From: Oscheius tipulae
Taxonomy: Eukaryota; Nematoda; Chromadorea; Rhabditida; Rhabditidae
Reading direction: 5' to 3'
Assembly (NCBI GenBank): GCA_037178975.1
Contig: JASJZH010000002.1
Coordinates: 3,286,001-3,350,000 of the forward strand
DNA: 64,000 bases
In this document: piece after piece, positions 22,332 to 33,165 of the stretch
How the letters are laid out: each line of letters opens with the position of its first letter
Position numbering within the stretch: the first letter of the stretch is position 1
The notes under the pieces: model-generated
What the model was told of the DNA's origin: nothing
Databases searched by the model: none
What the model saw: only the letters and a program-made list of their open reading frames with translations
Translations under genes and position numbers: made by a program

Positions 22332-24596
22332 ATGATCTTCCTCATAACCTTTCTGGCCGCCAGTTTACGAGCAGAGGATAGGGTCTTTGTATCTCTGAGC
22401 AAAGAGTTCTTGGACCTTCTCAATAATGAGACTTACTACAATAAGTATGCCACTCCTACACAGAGTGAAAGTGAGTCAGTAGTTGTTTTCGTCTACTTGC
22501 TTTCAGGAATAGCTACCAACGTGTCGCTGTCCATGTTTATTGAGGGGATATCTTCGTTCAGTGCTCAAACTATGGATTTTCAATTGGATATCTACTTCCA
22601 ACAGGTGGGACCTACTAAACATCAGGGAAACTCAAAGGATAAAAGACGTTTTTGCTGGTTTTCTAGTATTAGGGAGACAGAAGCTAAGTAACCCTACAGC
22701 GCCTAACTGAAGGCAGGCCTTATCAGTACTGGCGTAGAGCCTGTGAAAAATGTCAGACTTTTTGGACGGAGGAATTTTTTTTTGGGACAGGTGAGCCTGA
22801 CGACTCCGGTAGAACCCACTGATGATAGACTTGGAAGAAGAGAGATATTCCGGGAGACGGCATTTCGTACAGAAGTACAGATCCAATAGTGGCTATCTCG
22901 AATGTGCAAGACTTGTCGAGAGTTATCCAGTATGATTCTTTACAAACTGATAGGTACAGGATGTAAAATGACATTGTTGACAGGTTACATCGCTGTCAAT
23001 AGCCGGCTTATAACCTGAGCTTGAGTGGTAGAAAAAGGAGCCTGCGGAAAGATTCCAAATTGCTCATTCATAAAAAATACAGAAAACGTTTTCTCTTTCA
23101 GGAGTGGGTCGACACACGTCTGGCACACAACAACAACGCTCCCATTCTGGTCAAAGACAAGTCCGTCTTCGACAAGATGTGGCATTCAGGTTTGTCCCTC
23201 TCCTTCATTCATTTTACTCCGAGTATAGACATCTACTTCGCGAACGCTCGTTCCGCCATCTTTCAGGTATTCCCCATACTCTAACTCTATAAAAAAAAAA
23301 AGTTTAGGACGTGACAGATGACAATTTTCTGGTCTGGGTCTACCCAGACGGCAGGATCTGGTACGACACGAGGATTTCGTTGGTCAGTTCCTGTAACATG
23401 GACCTGTGGAAGTACCCTCTCGACACCCAAAAGTGTACACTACGGATTCTTTCTTGTAACTTTTCCATAATTGCATTGAACCCAAAAGTGTTCAGATGCA
23501 TATCCTCTCTCTGTCCTACAACTCAAATGGACAGAGAAGCCGAATTTCCCAGCGATCGACTACAACAAGGAGATCACCATGCCTGACATGAGACTAACTT
23601 CAATTGACTTGGGACACTGTAATGGGACCTACGCCACAGGAAACTGGAGCTGTCTGAAGGCAGTTTTCACTGTCGAAAGGGAGTTGATGCATCATATCAT
23701 GCAAACCTACATTCCTACTTCCCTAATCGTCATCATTTCTTGGTAACATTGAGAATTTGGAGGTGGCAAGAGAAGTTTTAGGTTCAACTTCTGGCTAGAC
23801 GTGGACTCTGCCGCTGCCAGAGTATCGCTGTCCATCACTACCTTGCTCACCATTTCAACACAGGCCAATGCTGTGAAGTTGGCCCTGCCTGAAGTGTCCT
23901 ATGTGAAAGCCATCGATGTCTTCATGGGCTTTAGTATGGTTGGTCTTTCTGGTACTTTGGATGCGGGACATGTTCAAACTATGCTCGATCATCAATAATT
24001 CGAAAACTGTTCCTGCCTGTCACAAAGCACTTGGTTTCAGTCCTTCGTTTTCTCCGTGATGATAGAGTTCACCGTATGTCACTACGCGCGAAACCGCGAA
24101 GTTCTCGCGAGTAAAAATATGGACAAGTTCTCGACCGTGGACACAGCCCTGTCCACCCTTTTTGGACCAATGGTCCCTATGAAGGAAACTGTGAGACTCT
24201 TGGATTCCTAATCAATTAAGCCATTCAGAGCGAAGAAGAATACATCCAGAACGGGCAGATGGGAATAATGATGGAGCAAGACGCCGAGGATGTCCGTCAT
24301 CGGAGCCGAATGTCCAGCCTGCCGACTATGGGACAGATGACCGAGAGACTACATAGGAAGAAGTCAAGACAAGGCTACCTTAAACAACAGGTTTTAGTGG
24401 CTTTTGTGGAATCGATAAAAAGTCGCTTCAGGTCCTGAAAGCCTCCCAGAGGGCCATGAACTGGACGAGGCAGCTCCGAACCCTTAGAGGAAGAAGGATA
24501 GCGATGAAAATCGATCAGAGGTGTAGAATCATCTATCCGTGTGTCTTCTTGTCCTTCAATCTGGCCTACTGGAGTTACTATATGGTCTTCACATGA
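22332..24596 (+). CDS. Cys-loop ligand-gated ion channel subunit
   Basis: Ten exons: 22332-22470, 22507-22604, 23102-23189, 23229-23266, 23308-23455, 23496-23742, 23782-23938, 24041-24190, 24229-24390, 24432-24596 (463 aa), all in phase. It has a signal peptide (MIFLITFLAASLRA), loop motif WVYPDGRIWYDTR, and a Cys-loop with exactly 13 residues between Cys (CNMDLWKYPLDTQKC). A second Cys pair typical of glutamate/glycine-gated members follows (GHCNGT ... WSC). M1-M3 include YIPTSLIVIISW, the M2 block RVSLSITTLLTIST, and LPEVSYVKAIDV; M4 ends the protein. The start of M2 is SAAARV instead of the PARV of anion channels, which may affect ion selectivity. Intron 2 (497 nt) is long. The next gene starts 42 nt after the stop. 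Confidence 0.9.
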
Positions 24597-24638
24597 CCCA
24601 GATTCAAATCCCAATCAAAACTCTCTCATCCCCAACAC

Positions 24639-26673
24639 GTGTCTATTTTGATTTTTCCTCCTCGTTCAATAAAGAGTCCTTTAATTCGCGTAATTGGACT
24701 TCTCATCATCTATTCGGCCGTGTTCAAACAGAGCCGCCCTTTTTGGGATGCTGCTGCCTCCCCGACGACAGATTACCGACTTCCCGACGATCAAGTTGGC
24801 ACTGATTTTGGGTCTGGGAGAATGGTAACTGTTCTTTTAGGATTAGTATAAAAGTCTCTTTAGGGAGCAGTCGAAATGGCGGAGACAACAGCGTCTGTAC
24901 AAGATCGTGGTCATCTTGGGTATGGTAAGCATTCTCTCTCTCTCTCTCTCTGACAGTCTAGGAGCCTTCTTACCCTGTTCCTCTCATCGTATAACCTTCT
25001 CTTGTCCTTGCTTATCGCTGCTTCTGTTCCACCCTTACTGTAAACCGGACTCCGCCTTCTCCTTACCCTGTCCGTCTGTCCGTCGATTCCAGTCTATGCC
25101 AAGCGACTCACTTGTCTTATATCTTCGGGTTCGTGACTGTGGATAGGTTCAGACATAATCAGATCCCTTAGATCTACCCGACCAGCCCTCCCCAAAATCT
25201 AACCAAACTAAGACGTAGTTTGAACCATTCCAGCTGACACTCGGCTTCCGTCGCATCCTCCAACTGCCTACACTTTGCACAAAGAAATGGAATGACTGGC
25301 TCTTCGAGCCGGCTGGTCAGCTGATCTTCGTGAATGCACTCTTCTACTTCAGGTTTCTACCATAATCTTCCATAATTTCCATTTAGCGGTGCTGTAGCAG
25401 CTATCCTTCTTCACGTCTTCCACAAAAACGACGTGATTCTCAAGCAGGACATCGAAAGTCGGGTGGACAAGGAATCATATAGGAAGTGTTTTTACTTAAT
25501 GATTGGTTGCACAGCCTATGGACTGCTTGTGGGAGTATCTGGACTCTGTGGTAAGTCAATTAGTCGATTGACCATTCTCCCTCAGTTTCAGCCTTCTACC
25601 TCCATGGATTAGGAGAGATTCCTCCGCTTTTCGGGAAGTGTCTAGGATGGATTGTGTTGGAATTCTACTGTGTACGTTGCACTGTAACTCCCAATTTATA
25701 GGTTTTCAGAACTTTCTCTGTCAAAACTCCCTGAATCTCATGGCAGCCAGCATATATCAAGCTCTATCGGTGCTGAAGAGGAAAATCGAGGATTTAGAGG
25801 TGGTTATGGGCTCAAGACCAGTGTTGGAATTTTTTTGATCACCCAGTGACACAAATTCAGGAAGAACAACCTAGAAGAGTACATGAATAAGCTGAAAACA
25901 GTCCAACGTCTTCACTTCGAAGTTGTTAACACAAAAGAAATCCTTCAGAGACAGTACGGGTTTCCCACTCTCTATGCTTACGCCGTCTCCATTCCATGTC
26001 TCTGTTTCCTCGTCTACCTCTTACTCAAGAACATTAATGTAAACCTTTGACTCATTCATTGACAGGTCGCCTTTCAGGAAGCAATCCCGCTGGTTCTGTC
26101 TATCTGTCTATGGTTTTTCTCCAACTTGGGAGCCTTGACTGCCATAAGTTTTGTAGCATTCGACATCGATCAAGGAGTAGGCTGTAGTATTTATTTGTTA
26201 CAGGGGTCTCAAGCCCTTTGGTCGTTCAAAATAACGAACTACAAATGCTGAAGATTGCTTGAGGTCTCGTCATGAAATGGACAAAAAAAATTGTCAAGCG
26301 GTTAACTTAGCCAAAAAGAACCTGAGGTCCTGTCACGGACAATATCTTCTCTTTAGAGTGAAAGACTGGTCGCCAGTTCCATCCGAATGTCCAATAATAT
26401 TCTTGGGAAACACTCGGACCTTGCTTTGCTCGTAACTCATCCCATAAATTCAAATCCATACCAGCTTTAGTCCTATTCTAACCTACTCCACAGCCAGATT
26501 CAATCCTCGAGGCTCACTTTCAACGCCTGTGGCTACTTCGAACTCAAAAAGAACATTCTGATTACGGTAAGCGAGTTTTTTTTTTTGCTTTGCACTGACT
26601 GTTTCAGCTCTTCTCCACGATCCTGACCAATTTCCTCATCTTGGTCCAGTTCAGCAAAGACGACTGGTATTGA
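24639..26673 (+). CDS. Gustatory receptor-family seven-helix protein (LITE-1/GUR-like)
   Basis: Exons supported in phase include 24864-24924, 25234-25352, then through about 25880-26170, and a final pair ending at TGA 26673. Segments are a basic first helix start (WRRQQRLYKIVVILGM), several hydrophobic helices, a long intracellular helix (KRKIEDLE ... NNLEEYMNKL) and the C-terminal helix with TNFLILVQF, a variant of the gustatory receptor signature TYhhhhhQF. In nematodes this family includes the light/peroxide sensors LITE-1 and GUR-3. The first exon (24639 onward) does not join in phase to 24864 with an obvious donor, so the N-terminus is unsettled. Some introns are very short (about 27-35 nt); one near 24925-25233 carries a CT microsatellite. 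Confidence 0.75.
24931..24951. repeat. (TC)n microsatellite
   Basis: Simple dinucleotide run inside an intron of the gustatory receptor gene. Confidence 0.9.
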
Positions 26674-26718
26674 GATTGAAAAGACATAAAACACTTTTTT
26701 CACATACAAAATACAGAA

Positions 26719-27440
26719 TTAGAGGACGGAGGAAAAGAATTTGTTCGGAGAGGAGACGGGAGTGTTGTTCGGGACGCAGGGAAGGAGGAAGGCACGTTGA
26801 GGCTTCTCCTGCTTATCGTCTGGCTCGGTCTTGATCGGAGTCATATCAGGCGTCAGTCCCATCTTCAGCATCTGCTTTTTGTTCTTGACACGACGATTAG
26901 TGAACCAAACCTAAAAGCCCTTCGGTTTCTCGTTTAAAAATGCACATACATAGATACGATGCTCTTCCGCGCCTATCTGATCAGCTATATGTTGGCGGAG
27001 TTTTCTTTTCGGATTGGCTTCCATCAAGAAGACGGCCTCCATGACGGCCAGCTGCTCCTCGGAGAATCTCTGACGCTGTCTGTATGGACGAGACCTTGGA
27101 AGAGACTGAGGGTGCGAATGGGAAGTCTGCGGAACTGTGTACATCTGCGACATCGTGTAGTTGAATCCTTGGCCAAGGAACAACGGACAGGACATCGTAG
27201 GCGTCATGTTATCTGAATTCGGTCGTAGATGCGAGAAGAATAGATCTCACCTCCAAGAGCTTCCTGTAGTTGGTTCATCTGTGACGAGAGAAGATTGTTC
27301 GACTGACGGGAGAGTTCGCTTCTGAATTGGTTATTCAACAGGCTCTTGTTCAAGTATCAGTTCAAGTAGAAACACTGAAAAAGATCAAAGGAACTCACCA
27401 AAGAAGATCCTGACGTCGTCGCTGTAGATATGAGTTCTTG
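26719..27440 (-). CDS. Divergent homeodomain protein
   Basis: Minus-strand exons 27212-26950 and 26910-26719 join in phase 0, and an upstream exon ends at 27251 (phase 1). A further upstream exon at about 27440-27404 is likely; no start codon was fixed. The homeodomain spans from RPYRQRQRFSEEQL to VWFTNRRVKNKKQ, split by an intron just before helix 3 (RIY|VWF). Helix 3 keeps Trp48, Phe49, Asn51, Arg53; residue 50 is Thr. The rest of the domain is too divergent to place in a class. It is probably a nuclear DNA-binding regulator. Upstream lie Gln/Ser-rich sequence and a GFNYTMSQMYTVP block that recurs in the adjacent paralog. It converges with the gustatory receptor gene, leaving only 45 bp between stops. 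An ORF running into the intron at 26911 is read-through. Confidence 0.75.
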
Positions 27441-27580
27441 CTCGCAGCGAGCAGTTCCGCTTTTAAAAGTTTTAAATTTGGAGTTTCGTAGTTTTGCATT
27501 GAAAATGGTAAATCGAATAGCTTTCGCGTCTAGAAGGGACAGTAGACTTGGATGCAGAATGTCCATACCAGCGCCATCCC

Positions 27581-28030
27581 CTAGTCTTGACAGCTTCGAA
27601 TCTTTGAACTATGCGGCTGAGAAGAAGAAGATTTGGGAACCGTGAACATCTGCGGCAGCATGTAGTTGAATCCTTGGGCAATGGCCGATGGACAGGGCTG
27701 CATCGACATCATCTTGTCTAAAAAAATACTTTGTTTGGACAAAATAGAGGACTCACTTTGTAGAAATTGCTGTAGCTGGTCCATCTGTGGCGAGAGGAGA
27801 TTTTTCGACTGAAGGAAGAGTTCGTTTATGAAAGCTGTCAAGTCTTGTCAAGAGCATTACTTTGGGCTTTAGCGTTCTTGAATCAAAAGTAGAGTCTAGC
27901 TTTTCAGAGCAGAGAATCTATCAGAGGAGAACCAAAAGTTCCACTTACCGAGGAACCAAGAGGCTTCTGTCGGTGTTGCTGTCGTAATGAGCTGTAGATT
28001 GCTCTCCTTGAAACATCGCTATTATAGTCT
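27581..28030 (-). pseudogene. Tandem partial copy of the homeobox gene lacking the homeodomain
   Basis: Minus-strand exons at about 28030-27950, 27840-27756 and 27717-27581 repeat the N-terminal exons of the neighbouring homeobox gene: LITTATPTEAS matches LISTATTSGSS, NLLSPQMDQLQQ matches NLLSSQMNQLQE, and GFNYMLPQMFTVP matches GFNYTMSQMYTVP. Intron position and phase are the same. After the block equivalent to QPHS the frame reaches a stop at 27581, and no homeodomain follows before the next gene copy. It could be a decayed duplicate, a short protein, or alternative 5' exons of the intact gene. Confidence 0.55.
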
Positions 28031-28113
28031 TTGCAAATACTTTTATTTGCAATCAGAACATGCTTTTACTCTTGTTGCAAAGTTTTTAATTGGATTGCTC
28101 TCCCAAAACAGCA

Positions 28114-28578
28114 ATGTCGACATCTGCAAGTAGCCGGTTAGTGTTCTTTGAGTTCTCCTAAGAAGTAGCGTCTACTTCCAGTCCGTCTGGCAACTTTCTC
28201 TCGATGAAGAGGGACTCGACTCCGCCTCCGTCAAGCCGTCTCCTGATTAAGCTCTACGGAGATGCGACCTGGGCACCTGTGCGTCTTGTGAAGAAGAAGA
28301 GACTCGGTCTCGTTGTGGCCATTCCGTTCGTGTTGGAGGAGGACGATGAGGTGGAGGAAAAGGAGGAAAAGATGAGGGAAGAAGTCGATCTGGCTACTGG
28401 AGACTCGCCCGGAGTCAATCTGGAGAGACTCTCGCTCACTCCGCCACCTAACACAATCTTCCTTCGTCGTCAGTACGGCGATCTGACCCATGCTCCCTCG
28501 TCCGATCGCTCCACGCCGCGACTCGCCTTTCGGTCCTCCAACCTTCGTCCAGCTCGTCTTCACTTTGAAGAGGACTAA
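28114..28578 (+). CDS. Small unrecognised protein with two YGD-T-AP motifs
   Basis: Exons 28114-28136 and 28182-28578 (139 aa) join in phase with clean GTTAGT donor and TTCCAG acceptor. Codon use matches neighbouring genes. The protein has a Ser/Pro-rich start, a first motif LYGDATWAPVRL followed by a basic stretch, an acidic Glu-rich middle, TPPP phosphorylation-like sites, and a second motif QYGDLTHAP. It ends in a basic-then-acidic tail. No signal peptide or membrane helix is seen. Family not recognised; the paired motif may be a short binding repeat. It converges with the F-box gene 160 bp downstream. Confidence 0.65.
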
Positions 28579-28741
28579 TCTCGTCACCAACATGTTATGG
28601 TTATGTAACTTTTGGTTTTTCTCCGTGTTCTTTCTGTTACTGTCAATTGTTCTTTGACTCTCCTTCCCACCTACTTGCTGTGTTCTTGTCACGGAAGTAA
28701 CCCTGTCCCCTTGTCATCTTTAACTGTCTCTTCAAAGTTTA

Positions 28742-30071
28742 TTACCGTCCAAAGTACTGTGCAATATTGTCGGGGACAGGCATTCGATTCTCTAGAACCA
28801 CATCATCGCCGTTATTATCCTGTTCGAGCTCGAGAACTTCTGCGAAATGGGTAGAGTACTTGCTGAGGTCCATGGCTATCGACAGCTTGTTCAGATCGAT
28901 CTCATCTTGTACTTTCAGTCGAGACAGACCTTCTCTGGCCTCTGCAGCTCCAGGCATCTTGGCTGATATCCAGACTTCTTTCAGTCTAAACTATAACTCG
29001 ACTAGTAATGGAGTCTTGCCCACCTCGTTTTCATCTCCAAACTGACCAATGACTGTGCTGTCACCTTCATACAGCCTCGAATGTCCAAAAGTCTTAGTCG
29101 ATGCCGTTTCTCGTCACAAAAATGATTGATTCCAGCGTCTGTGATGAATGTGAAGGCGATATACAGTTTCTCAAGCCTGTGTTCTTTGATTTCTGAGAGA
29201 CAGGCATTAATTTTACCTCAGATTAGTCGAGAAAGCCTTCAGGACCTGGTCATTGATAGCCGCAATCTCAGAGACATTGAGGACTGTCAAAGCTGGAAGT
29301 AATGTCAGCTTTGACAATTCACTGTTCGCTATTTTGGAGCAGTGACGAAGAAGGACTGTCTCCAGGCTCTGAACTTGTTACACCACTGGGAGAATGTCTA
29401 AGTACCTTCTTCTTGAGGATAGCCGGGAAAGAGTCACTGTAACTGGCCAAATTGTGTACATAGTTGAGATCAAGGTGTTTTAAGCGAGGAAGGATGTCCC
29501 TTCTGGAGAGAGCAGCTAGGAAATTGCACTCTATTATGCAGCCTTCCAGAGAGAGACTTTCCAGTCTGAGAAATCATTGTTTCGACTACTTGTTGCCCAA
29601 CCTTTTGGGGAAACTTTTGATTTTGACTGAGCAGATATTCGCATTCCAGATTCTAAATTTTTTCAATTTGGTCATCCTCCTTCCAATCAGTTCCAAAACA
29701 CTGTTCGTTACAGTCGACTGCGTGCCCTGTTCAGGTTTCCGTATCACGAATCCCTCAATACTGAACAGAATCTTCAAAAAGTAAAAGCTGTCTCTCACCA
29801 CAGATTGACCACTCCAACCGCAAATGGACTTTTTATAAAAGCAGTCAGTTGATAGAGGCAGATGCGGTCGTTTCCTTCAAAGGCGACAGTTTCCCATAGT
29901 TTGTGGGCCCGACTGGCTGACCTGAACTGCCTCGAGACTCTGAAATACGAAACTTTGAAGTTTTTGTAGAGTAGCCTACCCAGCCAGACGAGTTATCTCT
30001 CTCGGACCGCCGACCTTGCTCAAAATCTGGACCAGAACATGATCTGGGAGTCTATCAATCCTATTTTCCAT
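28742..30071 (-). CDS. F-box/leucine-rich-repeat protein
   Basis: The minus-strand gene starts with MENRIDRLPDHVLVQIL at 30071, an F-box opening; the next exon completes it with AGVSRQFRSASRAHKLW. Leucine-rich repeats follow: LESLSLEGC, LPRLKHLDLNYV, LETVLLRHC, LPALTVLNVSE, LEKLYIAFT, LRLLDIRGC. The last exon adds an acidic tail ending at 28742. F-box/LRR proteins are substrate receptors of SCF ubiquitin ligases, binding SKP1 through the F-box. At least eight exons are present. The junction near 29640-29560 was not fully resolved in phase. The family is large in nematodes, so no orthologue is proposed. Confidence 0.75.
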
Positions 30072-30557
30072 CTACCTGAAGCATTGTGTTATTTGAGGGT
30101 TCCGTAATAAATTCCCTTATGGTATCGGTACCGTAAGATTAAGTGACGAAAGAAAAACGCAATTTAACACGATTTCCATTATGTGAAAAGTATGTAAATT
30201 GTTGCAACATTCGATGGCTTTCCTCTTCAACTCAACAAAACATTTGGAACGGAAAATTCATTATGTCGTGGAAAGATAGAATCATTCTTTGGCAATGTTC
30301 AATGAAAATGAGTGACGGGATAGGAAAAGGCAGATGGGATAAAGATTATGTACAAGATAGAGACCTATTTAGAGTTATGCAATTTGGAACCCAGGGGGAC
30401 AACAAAATATCACAAAATGAACTGAGGCAAACAATGCTGAGAACTGATATGGGAATTTTCTATAAGAAAGGGGTTTAAAGCTAGGAAAAGAAGGAGAGAG
30501 ATACCTGCATTCGAGAGAACACTCGGATGTAAAAGCACTGACTAGGGGGAAAGACTC
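30072..30557. other. Intergenic region
   Basis: A-rich sequence with one open plus-strand frame at 30143-30478 that has no recognisable motif and unlike codon use; not called as a gene. Confidence 0.35.
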
Positions 30558-32539
30558 TTAAGCTTTGGCTCTCCACTCATCGGGAACTGGGCCGACATCG
30601 ACATAGAGATGATAGTACAGAGGTCGAATTGTCACTTTTCTCACGTTCCAGGAGGTTTGGTTTAAGCCGTCAGTGGCTATCCGCTGTTCAGAGTTTCCGA
30701 GTAATTTGTATCTGAAAAGTGAATATGAAGCAGGTGTATTGGTAAAGACTCTGTCTCTCTGTAGATGTACTTTAGAGGGTCATGGTACGACGCGCACTTA
30801 CTCAAGGAAAGCAGAACTCACATCAACTTGGGTGCAGTCCTCTGCCTCTTCACGTGTTTCAGCATCGAATATCGAGCCACATCGGGATCCGGTCTCTCTA
30901 TCGTGTAGTTCAATGAGAGTATCCTCTTTCCCATATCGTCGTCCTCTCCTCCCCAAGCCCAGTAGAGATTCGAGTAACCGTTGACAGTCTTATAGTCACC
31001 GATTGAGACAGCCAGAACGCCGCCGACAATCTCCTTGTACCAGAGCCTGTAAAACTTGTTGAGAAGAAAAAGTTAGGAGCGTACTGGTAGCCGAGATTAC
31101 TGACGAATGCTCCCAAATGACGAGGCTGAGAAGGACAGGCATAGGGAGTTCTGTCATCTTGGGGGAACATGTCGACGTCGTGGAAGATAACACAGTCCAC
31201 TCCGAGGGAATCTGCATAGTTGAAGGCAGCATTCATGATCCTTCCCTTGTTGAAAAGGTCAGTGCCGTACTGCAATGATTTGGATTTACGGAGCTAGTTG
31301 TTCAATCGGAGCAGTTTGTTCACATCTAGACCGACAAACGCTCTGGTAATTTGGTCTCGTGACAGTCTTGAATGCCAAAGGTGTTAAGTCCTCCCAAAGG
31401 CTCTCAAGGTTTCCATGTAGTATCTATTTGTCAAATCTGCTCTCGTGACTTTCCCGTTCTACCAGGTCCAAACTACACCAGCACAGATTAGTAATGATGA
31501 TCAAGGGTACCCAGCCAGCCTCTGTGAACAGCAGATAAGTACTGCTTAGAAAATCACACCCCTTCAAACACCCCCACACAGCTGTGCAAACTGGACCTAC
31601 TCATCTATCGATATTCGTCTCCAACCACTGACTCAGTTTCAGATTTGTAACCCGAGAAGCTCTAAAGAAAAGAAGTATATGCAGCCCTCAATCGCTCAAT
31701 CCTTACTACTCACCCTATTATGCATACAGTTTCTGTGACCGAAACCGGTCCTTCCCCCCCCCCAATGTGAGATGCATAAAGAATGTGTAAAGGAATGGGG
31801 GACTAACCTGTTCCGTGACAATAAATCTAAAGTCGAGACGTTGCCTTTTAAGGATTGGTATGAGGAAAGCCAATAGACGAGTCAGATGTGTCTGTCGGTC
31901 ACGGAAGGGTACGATCACGGCGATTTTGTAGCGAGCCTTGCAATCGTCCGGTTTCCAACTTCCACCCAGCTTCAGTTCCGGATGGATTGCAGAAATTTCG
32001 TTCTCCTTGAGGTTCTGGATCAGGAGGAGGGCTTGCGGAAGGGGGCCCTAAAAGAATGTTTGGCATAAAATTGGTCGGAACTCACAATAAGGTCTGGAAT
32101 GTCCTCAATTTCTGGACAGACTCCATCCGTATCCACCTTGAAGGGTCTCTTCTTGACCTGCTCGACTTCCTCATGGGCCTTATCCGAATTCAGTACTCTC
32201 TCCACGAAAGTATCCTCATTCTGCTCCTTTATCTCTTGTCTGAAGATGGTATTTCAAATGCCTGTCCACAGGAAACCCACTTGTCCAATGGATCCCTATG
32301 TTGCACGTGTTCTTCTCCAACCTCCTCAGGTGATTCAACCTTCTCAGGGTTTGGAGCGTAGATCGAACCTGTACTTGATCTAAATAATGAGCATAAGACC
32401 AAGACTCAGCAAAACCTTACAGAAAACTAGGGGCGTATCGGAAGAGAGTCACGTAGACGAGAGTTGCAGCCAAGACGAGCAGGGCTGCTCGCTTGGGAGT
32501 CAGAATTCTCGAGACCCGTTTGCTGACCAGGTAGTTCAT
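30558..32539 (-). CDS. Beta-1,4-galactosyltransferase-family enzyme (BRE-4/B4GALNT-like)
   Basis: It starts at ATG 32539. A short basic cytosolic tail is followed by one membrane anchor (RAALLVLAATLVYVTLF) and a stem region, so it is a type II Golgi protein. Catalytic-domain landmarks appear in order: VPFRDRQTHLTRLLAFL, FNKGRIMNAAF, the metal-binding FHDVDMFPQDD (DVD), and WAWGGEDDDMGKRI (acceptor-side WGGEDDD). It ends at 30558. In nematodes the single BRE-4 enzyme of this family transfers GalNAc to GlcNAc in glycolipids; vertebrate members transfer Gal. Which sugar is used here cannot be read off. The intron between the FIVTEQ and YGTDLFN exons is about 540 nt; the others are near 40 nt. 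Confidence 0.9.
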
Positions 32540-33165
32540 CTTCTTCTGGTCATTCTGACTGAAAAAGAGAGGAGTTTGGATTGGCTCTGGGTGAGGGTCG
32601 AGATCAAAGAAGCCGGTTATGAGTCAAGAGAAAAGTTCTCGGACCGGGTATGAAACGGCAAGATTGGATTAAAAAAATTCTGTTTCCTCTCTTGCTTGAC
32701 AATTGGTTTCTGTTTCTGAACCAAAATACAGACTTCACTATACCTTCACTGTCTGTTGAAGAATGGATCACGATTCTAGGAATGGAATAGATATTCCCGA
32801 TCAAAAAAAACTTGTGAAAAAAGCAGTCGTAAAGCTGCCTAGCATGTTAATCTTCTCAACTACTATGTGCACGGCATCTCAGCCTTCGTTCTAGAGTCTA
32901 ACTGCTGTCAACTTCTCCTATTCTATCCCTAGAATGTTCTCAAACTGGAAGAGCCGAAGATCGAGACGAAAAACTAGCAGAAAGACGGCCCATTCGGTAG
33001 AAAGCTTGCCCTGAGAACATAAAGTTAAAGGACTGCCTCTCCCCGGGTCCTGCCACGTTTCCTTCCTGGTTCAGCTGTTCTTCATTTTACCTTTTTTGAG
33101 AAAAGTTATCTATCTTCTAGCAATTTTCCTTGTTTGCCCCAACAGTAATTCTTCGTCTTTAGCCG
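32540..33165. other. Divergent intergenic region
   Basis: Shared upstream region of the galactosyltransferase (minus) and TBL3 (plus). No element was recognised. A TCTTTAG acceptor-like site lies 3 nt before the TBL3 ATG and could be a 5' UTR or trans-splice acceptor. Confidence 0.4.

Noticed and set aside
30143-30478. 111-codon plus-strand ORF.
   Set aside because: A-rich, no recognisable domain, no flanking splice or poly(A) signals tying it to a gene.
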